Shown: piece by piece, positions 59,202 to 64,000 of the stretch | Position numbering within the stretch: position 1 is the first letter of the stretch | Layout of the letters: each line of letters begins with the position of its first letter | DNA from: Dryocola clanedunensis | GTDB taxonomy: Bacteria > Pseudomonadota > Gammaproteobacteria > Enterobacterales > Enterobacteriaceae | NCBI RefSeq assembly: GCF_025215155.1 | Contig: NZ_JALHAM010000119.1 | Length of the DNA stretch: 64,000 nt | Reading direction: 5' to 3' (one strand) | Notes under the pieces: model-generated | The model's input: only the letters and a program-made list of their open reading frames with translations | The model's database searches: none | What the model was told of the DNA's origin: nothing | Position numbers and translations under genes: made by a program

Positions 59202-60095
59202 TCATCTGAGCTGCGCCAGATTGAGCTCATTAAGCAGCCACGTTTTGAACACTTCCAGCGCAAAATGCATGTGCTGGTGCCGCGGGAAAACCAGGTAGTG
59301 GCCGATATAATGAATTTCACTTGTGCTTTTCACCAGCGGACAAACCAGTCTGCCGCTCGCTATTTCGCGCTCTGCAAGTAAGTTTGACTCCAGAACTACG
59401 CCTAACCCGTCCACCGCTGCGGCAATCGCCATAAAGCTGCGGTCGAAACGAAGTCCGTAATGACGGGGAGGTTTCATGTCATTGGCCTGAAACCATCCTT
59501 TCCATTGGTACAGCTGCACATCGCACTGAATCAGTGTCATTGCGTAGAGATCTTCTGGTTTCTGAAGCCTGTCAGCCAGCAGTGGCGAGCACAGTGGCGT
59601 CAGTTCTTCAACCGCGAGGGGGATCTTCTCATAGGGGGATGGGCTGGGTTCGCCGTAGATGATATCGAGGTCAAAATCATCCTGCTCAAAACGCGCATAG
59701 TCCGTGCTGGCTGAGAGCCGCAGGTCAATATTCGGGTTCTCGCGGATGAAACTACCGAGGCGCGGCAGCAGCCACTGGTGAGCAAAACTGGGCGAGGTAT
59801 GAAGGCGCAGAGGTCTTGATTCATCGGCCGTGATTAATGACAGCCCCTGCTGCATTTCGTTAAACCCGCGCTGGATATGTTCAAACAGTATCTCCCCTTC
59901 TTTCGTCAGTTTGATTTCCCGCGTGCTGCGCTGAAACAGCCTGATTTCTATCAGATTTTCCAGCTTGCGAATGGCATGGCTGATCGCGCTGGGCGAGAGT
60001 TCCAGCTCAGCTGCTGCCAGTGAAAAAGCGCCTGTGCGGCCCGCCGCTTCAAAGGCACGTAACAGATTAAGAGGGGCTTTTCGCAGGAGTGACAT
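59202..60095 (-). CDS. LysR-family transcriptional regulator (GcvA-like)
   Basis: The protein is 297 aa. The N-terminal winged HTH (about 5-65) reads APLNLLRAFEAAGRTGAFSL and LSPSAISHAIRKLENLIEIR. The C-terminal effector domain (about 90-290) has TSPSFAHQWLLPRLGSFIRE and the GcvA-like FDLDIIYGEPS. It is divergent from the transketolase cluster, with 234 bp between, the classic layout for a LysR regulator and its target. Effector is unknown, perhaps a sugar-derived substrate of the cluster. Confidence 0.9.
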   Translation of the reverse strand: MSLLRKAPLNLLRAFEAAGRTGAFSLAAAELELSPSAISHAIRKLENLIEIRLFQRSTREIKLTKEGEILFEHIQRGFNEMQQGLSLITADESRPLRLHTSPSFAHQWLLPRLGSFIRENPNIDLRLSASTDYARFEQDDFDLDIIYGEPSPSPYEKIPLAVEELTPLCSPLLADRLQKPEDLYAMTLIQCDVQLYQWKGWFQANDMKPPRHYGLRFDRSFMAIAAAVDGLGVVLESNLLAEREIASGRLVCPLVKSTSEIHYIGHYLVFPRHQHMHFALEVFKTWLLNELNLAQLR

Positions 60096-60329
60096 TCATG
60101 AATCCTTTTCACCAGTAGTTGCATTAAATGCTTTTGTCAGCATGAACCCAAACAGCATAACCTCATCTTCTGCACCGACAGGCACGGATTCTCAGTGAGT
60201 TACGTATTCGCTAACCCCCCTCGAACTGATGAGAGATGAACGACATGCATGAATAAGTTAGCACCATGTCGAGGGAACACCTACCTGAGAAGCCTGTGTT
60301 TTATGTTCAACCAGTAAAAGGAGCAGCAG
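60096..60329. promoter_or_regulatory. Divergent LysR / transketolase control region
   Basis: This is a 234-bp region. GCATT-A-AATGC (60121-60131) is a perfect palindrome of the T-N11-A class used by LysR regulators and lies 26 nt from the LysR start, where autorepression would be expected. ATGCATGAATAA occurs near 60245. The SD AAAGGAG precedes the first transketolase gene. Confidence 0.5.
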
Positions 60330-61199
60330 ATGAGCACGATTGCAAATCCCGAAGCAGCATCGACTGAGGCGCTTACCAGACTTGCACGGCATGCGAGGCG
60401 CATACGCCGTTTCGCCTTAAGGATGGGGGAGGTTCAGGGGCAGGGATACGTTGGCCAGGCGTTAGGGCTTGCCGATATGCTGGCTGTGGCGTGGTGTCAC
60501 GCCCTGCGATTTGATCCGCAAAACCCTGAATGGGAAGGTCGGGACCGCTTTTTGCTGTCCCATGGGCACTATGCCATTGCGCTTTACGCGGCGCTGATCG
60601 AAGCCGGGGTGATCCCGGAAGAGGAACTGGAAACTTACGGATCGGATGACAGCCGGCTGCCTATGTCAGGGATGGCGACCTATACGCCAGGCATGGAGAT
60701 TTCCGGGGGGTCACTCGGCCAGGGTCTTAGCATCGCCGTGGGTATGGCGCTGGCGCTGCGTCATAAAGGTAACCCAGCCTTTGTCTACAACTCAATGTCT
60801 GATGGTGAACTCGATGAAGGTGCTACCTGGGAGGCGGCAATGTCAGCTGCACATCATCAACTTGGTAACCTGATTACGCTGGTTGATATCAATCAGCAGC
60901 AGGCTGACGGTCCCTCCCAAAAGATAATGGGGTTTGAGCCTCTGGCCGATAAGTGGCAGGCATTTGGCTGGTACGTCCAGCGCGTCGACGGCAACGATAT
61001 CGCGGCTGTCAAAGCGGCATTTGACCGCGCCCGCCTGCTGAAAGAACCCAAACCTCGCGTCATTCTGCTCGATACGCTGATGGGCAAGGGCGTTCCGTTT
61101 CTTGAAGAGCGGGAAAAGAACCACTTCATTCGGGTTGATGCAGATGAGTGGCAAAAGGCCATAGCGATTCTCGATCGGGCTGAGGAGGCACGCACATGA
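60330..61199 (+). CDS. Transketolase N-terminal subunit (split transketolase)
   Basis: This is a 289-aa thiamine-diphosphate-binding half of a two-gene transketolase. GRDRFLLSHGHYAIALYAAL and GSLGQGLSIAVGMALALR are TPP-site motifs. The TPP/Mg signature is MSDGELDEGATWEAAMSAAH ending in VDINQQ. Split forms are common in catabolic clusters, e.g. AptA of D-apiose breakdown, distinct from the ~660-aa TktA. The partner subunit follows with a 4-nt overlap (ATGA). Confidence 0.92.
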   Translation: MSTIANPEAASTEALTRLARHARRIRRFALRMGEVQGQGYVGQALGLADMLAVAWCHALRFDPQNPEWEGRDRFLLSHGHYAIALYAALIEAGVIPEEELETYGSDDSRLPMSGMATYTPGMEISGGSLGQGLSIAVGMALALRHKGNPAFVYNSMSDGELDEGATWEAAMSAAHHQLGNLITLVDINQQQADGPSQKIMGFEPLADKWQAFGWYVQRVDGNDIAAVKAAFDRARLLKEPKPRVILLDTLMGKGVPFLEEREKNHFIRVDADEWQKAIAILDRAEEART

Positions 61200-62197
61200 G
61201 CAACGTTGCAGATAAGAAACCCCGTTTAACCACCTCGGCCATGATTGCTTCCATTGCGTCAGAGGGGCAGAGAACCGTATCAGCACCTTTTGGGCATGCG
61301 CTCGTCAAGGCGGCGCAGACACGGCCAGGTATCGTAGGGATTACCGCAGATTTATCGAAATACACCGACCTGCACATCTTCGCCGGGGCCTACCCCGAGC
61401 GCCATTTTCAGATGGGAATGGCGGAGCAGCTGTTGATGGGCGCTGCCGGTGGCATGGCCAAAGAAGGAATGGTTCCCTTCGCGACAACCTATGCTGTGTT
61501 TGCCACCCGGCGCGCTTACGATTTCATCCATCAGGTGATAGCCGAAGAAAACCTTAATGTGAAGATTTGCGCGGCGCTGCCCGGCCTCACTACCGGGTAT
61601 GGCCCCAGCCATCAGGCAACTGAAGATATTGCGTTGATGCGCGGCATCCCGAATCTGACCATCATTGATCCCTGCGATGCGCTTGATACCGAACAGGCCG
61701 TCGCCGCGGCGGCCGATCACCCAGGCCCGGTGTACATGCGCCTGCTGCGCGGGAAGGTTCCGCTGGTACTGGATGAGTACGATTATCAGTTTGAACTGGG
61801 GAAAGCCAAACTGCTGCAGGACGGGCGCGACGTACTGTTTATCTCCAGCGGCATCATGACGATGCGATCGCTGGAAGCAGCAAAGGCCCTGGCGCGGGAC
61901 AATGTCGACGTCGCCGTGCTGCACGTGCCGACCATCAAGCCTCTTGATACGGACACTATTCTCGAATTGTGCCGCCGCAGCGGACGGCTGGTCGTCGTGG
62001 TTGAAAACCACAGCGTAGTGGGAGGCCTTGGCGAGGCGGTAGCGGCTGCATTAATGCGGGCGCAGGTCATGCCCGAATTCCGTCATATCGGACTTCCGGA
62101 CGAGTTTCTGGCCGCCGGCGCGCTGCCTACGCTACACGATCGCTATGGTCTTTCTACTTCATCTCTGGTCTGCGCTGTTAAAGGCTGGCTTGCATAA
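61196..62197 (+). CDS. Transketolase C-terminal subunit
   Basis: This is a 333-aa Pyr plus C-terminal domain half. GITADLSKYTDLHIFAGAYP, ERHFQMGMAEQLLMGAAGGM (catalytic Glu for TPP activation) and GLTTGYGPSHQATEDIALMR are present. VVVENHSVVGGLGEAVAAAL is the C-domain signature. It overlaps the N subunit by 4 nt and would form an alpha2-beta2 enzyme transferring a two-carbon ketol unit. Substrate is not deducible from sequence. Confidence 0.92.
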   Translation: MSNVADKKPRLTTSAMIASIASEGQRTVSAPFGHALVKAAQTRPGIVGITADLSKYTDLHIFAGAYPERHFQMGMAEQLLMGAAGGMAKEGMVPFATTYAVFATRRAYDFIHQVIAEENLNVKICAALPGLTTGYGPSHQATEDIALMRGIPNLTIIDPCDALDTEQAVAAAADHPGPVYMRLLRGKVPLVLDEYDYQFELGKAKLLQDGRDVLFISSGIMTMRSLEAAKALARDNVDVAVLHVPTIKPLDTDTILELCRRSGRLVVVVENHSVVGGLGEAVAAALMRAQVMPEFRHIGLPDEFLAAGALPTLHDRYGLSTSSLVCAVKGWLA

Positions 62198-62207
62198 GGA
62201 GCACGAA

Positions 62208-63059
62208 ATGAAAGTTGTATTCATCGGCGTAGGGGCCATCGGGCTGCCAATGGCATTACAGATAAAGGCGGCGGGACATGAGGTACAGGGTGTTGATGTC
62301 GCTGAAGCTTCACGGCAGCGAGCAGGCGAGCAGGGGATAGAGTCGGTAGAGCGATACACCCTGACAGGGAAAGCTGATGTTGTCGTGGTCATGGTTGCCA
62401 CGCCACAACAGCTGGCAGCTTTGGTTGAGGAGGCTTTGCCGAATGTGTCCGGCCAGTACTGGGCGATCATGTCCACGGTCGGCCCCGCCGCAATAGTTGC
62501 AGCCGCGGACCAGCTACAGCAGGCAGGTGCCAGGGTGATAGATGCCCCGGTGACTGGCGGCACCGCCCGAGCCAGTACAGGAGAGCTGGTGATCTTTGCG
62601 GCGGGTGATGAGGATTCGGTCAACCACGTCGCGCCGGTGCTGAGCGCTATGGGCAGGGTGCAGATGGTCGGCAAACGGGCCGGTGACGGGCAGGGCATCA
62701 AAGTGATTAACCAGCATCTCTGCTCCATCCACATTGTGGCCGCGGCTGAAGCCCTGAGCCTTGCGCAATCGCTCGGATTAGATCCGGCGCAGGTTTTAGC
62801 GCTGGTGGAGGGAGGCGCGGCGGGCTCCTGGATGCTGTCAGATAGGGGGCCGCGAATGCTGCAGAGTACGGATGTGGCGGTTTCCAGCGCCATTAACATC
62901 TTCGTTAAAGACAGCGGTCTGGTGGTGGATGCTGCAACGGCGTGCCAGGCAGAGATTCCGCTGCTGAAAGTCGCTAACGCCCGCTATGAGGCCGCAGCAA
63001 AAGCTGGCCTGGGACAACGTGATGACAGCCGGGTTATCGAAACCTGGCAGCAGACATAA
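62208..63059 (+). CDS. NAD(P)-dependent beta-hydroxyacid dehydrogenase (HIBADH family)
   Basis: The protein is 283 aa from ATG 62208 (SD AAGGAG). The Rossmann start is KVVFIGVGAIGLPMALQIKA. The substrate-binding signature is VIDAPVTGGTARASTGELVI (beta-HAD DAPVxGG). The catalytic Lys is in GDGQGIKVINQHL (about residue 165). Relatives reduce tartronate semialdehyde or oxidise 3-hydroxyisobutyrate or L-threonate-type acids. In this operon it probably handles a branched or deoxy sugar acid (inference). Confidence 0.88.
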   Translation: MKVVFIGVGAIGLPMALQIKAAGHEVQGVDVAEASRQRAGEQGIESVERYTLTGKADVVVVMVATPQQLAALVEEALPNVSGQYWAIMSTVGPAAIVAAADQLQQAGARVIDAPVTGGTARASTGELVIFAAGDEDSVNHVAPVLSAMGRVQMVGKRAGDGQGIKVINQHLCSIHIVAAAEALSLAQSLGLDPAQVLALVEGGAAGSWMLSDRGPRMLQSTDVAVSSAINIFVKDSGLVVDAATACQAEIPLLKVANARYEAAAKAGLGQRDDSRVIETWQQT

Positions 63060-63104
63060 GTACTGACCCGAATTTTGCGGGTAAATTATCGAAACGGGGT
63101 AAAC

Positions 63105-64000
63105 ATGAAAACTCACTCTGTACCAGTTAATACTAAAAATAATCCTGTAAAAGTATCCGTCGCATCGATGATAGGCTCGGCCGTGGAAAGCTACGATTTC
63201 TTTATTTACGGTACGGCGGCGGCTGCATGGTTTGGAAAAGTCTTCTTCGATACCGAGGAGCCTGTTGTCGGTATTATGGCTGCTTTCGCCACGCTGGCGG
63301 TGGGCTTTCTGATGCGGCCAGTTGGCGGTTATCTGGCTGGACACTTTGGCGATCGTTATGGACGTAAAGCTGTCTTGTTCTGGTCGCTGTTGGCGATGGG
63401 GCTTGCAACGGTTCTGATAGGCGCGCTGCCGACTTATGAGCAGGCGGGTCTACTGGCACCCGTTTTATTGATTCTGCTCCGAATGATTCAGGGCATCGGT
63501 TTTGGTGCGGAATGGGGAGGTGCGGTGCTGATGGCATTTGAACATGCACCGGAGAAGAAACGTGGTTTTTACGGTGCCGTTCCCCAGCTCGGCATTCCGC
63601 TAGGCCTGCTGCTGGCCAACGGCGCTTTTCTTCTCTCTGGCGCACTGTTCGAGGGCGACTGGGTATGGCGAATGCCGTTTCTGATTTCATTCATCATGGT
63701 GGCTATCGGCATATTTATTCGTCTGAGCGTCGCGGAGTCGCCGGAATTTGAAAAAGTGAAGGCGGAGAAGCGTATCGTCAAGCAGCCCGCACTTGAAGTG
63801 ATTCGTCGGGACTGGCGAACCATTATGAATATTGTCGGGTTGCGGCTGGCTGAAACCGGTGGCTATTACATCACCACTAGTTTCATGCTCTCCTATGTTG
63901 TCCTTGCCGATATTACCGATACCCGCCATGTGTTATGGGGCACGCTCATCGGCTCGGCACTTGGCCTGGTCAGCCATCTTCTTTACGGCGCGCTGAGTGA
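63105..64000 (+). CDS. MHS-family (MFS) metabolite/H+ symporter (3' partial)
   Basis: The first 298 codons of a transporter are present, cut by the window end. About seven TM segments are visible. The MFS loop motif GHFGDRYGRKAVLFWSLLAM and MHS-family motif GAEWGGAVLMAFEHAPEKKR match ShiA/ProP/KgtP-like symporters. VESYDFFIYG lies at the start of TM1. It follows the dehydrogenase by 45 nt and probably imports the substrate of the cluster. Confidence 0.9.
   Translation, partial: MKTHSVPVNTKNNPVKVSVASMIGSAVESYDFFIYGTAAAAWFGKVFFDTEEPVVGIMAAFATLAVGFLMRPVGGYLAGHFGDRYGRKAVLFWSLLAMGLATVLIGALPTYEQAGLLAPVLLILLRMIQGIGFGAEWGGAVLMAFEHAPEKKRGFYGAVPQLGIPLGLLLANGAFLLSGALFEGDWVWRMPFLISFIMVAIGIFIRLSVAESPEFEKVKAEKRIVKQPALEVIRRDWRTIMNIVGLRLAETGGYYITTSFMLSYVVLADITDTRHVLWGTLIGSALGLVSHLLYGALS

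Overview
This window is chromosomal DNA of an enteric gammaproteobacterium (Enterobacteriaceae). The genus cannot be fixed from sequence alone. Gene content (a Klebsiella-type galU-ugd-uge sugar-nucleotide block, an ion channel unlike E. coli Kch, a suf operon, and a nudI that is not at its E. coli position) suggests the Enterobacter/Klebsiella/Citrobacter side of the family. Most proteins align almost end to end with E. coli proteins recalled from memory. No database search was run.

Layout. 1-1374: end of the narGHJI respiratory nitrate reductase operon. 1437-2225: REP-like palindromes, rtT-like duplications and two tRNA-Tyr genes on the minus strand with their stringent-type promoter. 2299-9290: purU, ychJ, rssA-rssB (RpoS turnover), then galU-ugd-uge (UDP-Glc to UDP-GlcA to UDP-GalA). 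9401-14899: hns, tdk, adhE, ychE. 15693-21285: oppABCDF oligopeptide importer. 21614-28827: potassium-channel-like gene, yciU, clsA, yciY, a YagU-family gene, yciI, tonB, yciA, yciB, yciC. 29125-36708: ompW and the complete trpEDCBA operon with trpL, attenuator and TrpR operator. 36785-39258: rnm, yciO, rluB.

After rluB the gene order jumps. In E. coli rluB is followed by btuR, but here it is followed by rprA-ydiK-ydiJ-menI-suf-ldtE-lpp-pykF, a block that lies about 440 kb away in E. coli and in the opposite orientation. Between menI and suf is an accessory segment (44600-49450): a small frameshifted gene, a HigBA-like toxin-antitoxin pair flanked by direct repeats, nudI, and a FixL/FixJ-like two-component system followed by a secreted GlcG/HbpS-family protein. 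The window closes with a LysR regulator divergent from a catabolic cluster: split transketolase, a beta-hydroxyacid dehydrogenase and an MHS-type transporter cut by the window end.

The most striking undescribed-looking feature is a family of five ~139-bp palindromic MITE-like elements, each lying exactly between two copies of a rho-independent terminator hairpin. Five unrelated terminators (downstream of oppF, yagU-like/yciI, tonB/yciA, ompW/trpA, rluB) have each been duplicated around the same element. Copy 5 sits at the gene-order breakpoint. A second candidate system is the kinase, response regulator and HbpS-like protein set upstream of suf, whose composition resembles the Streptomyces SenS-SenR-HbpS haem/redox sensing system.
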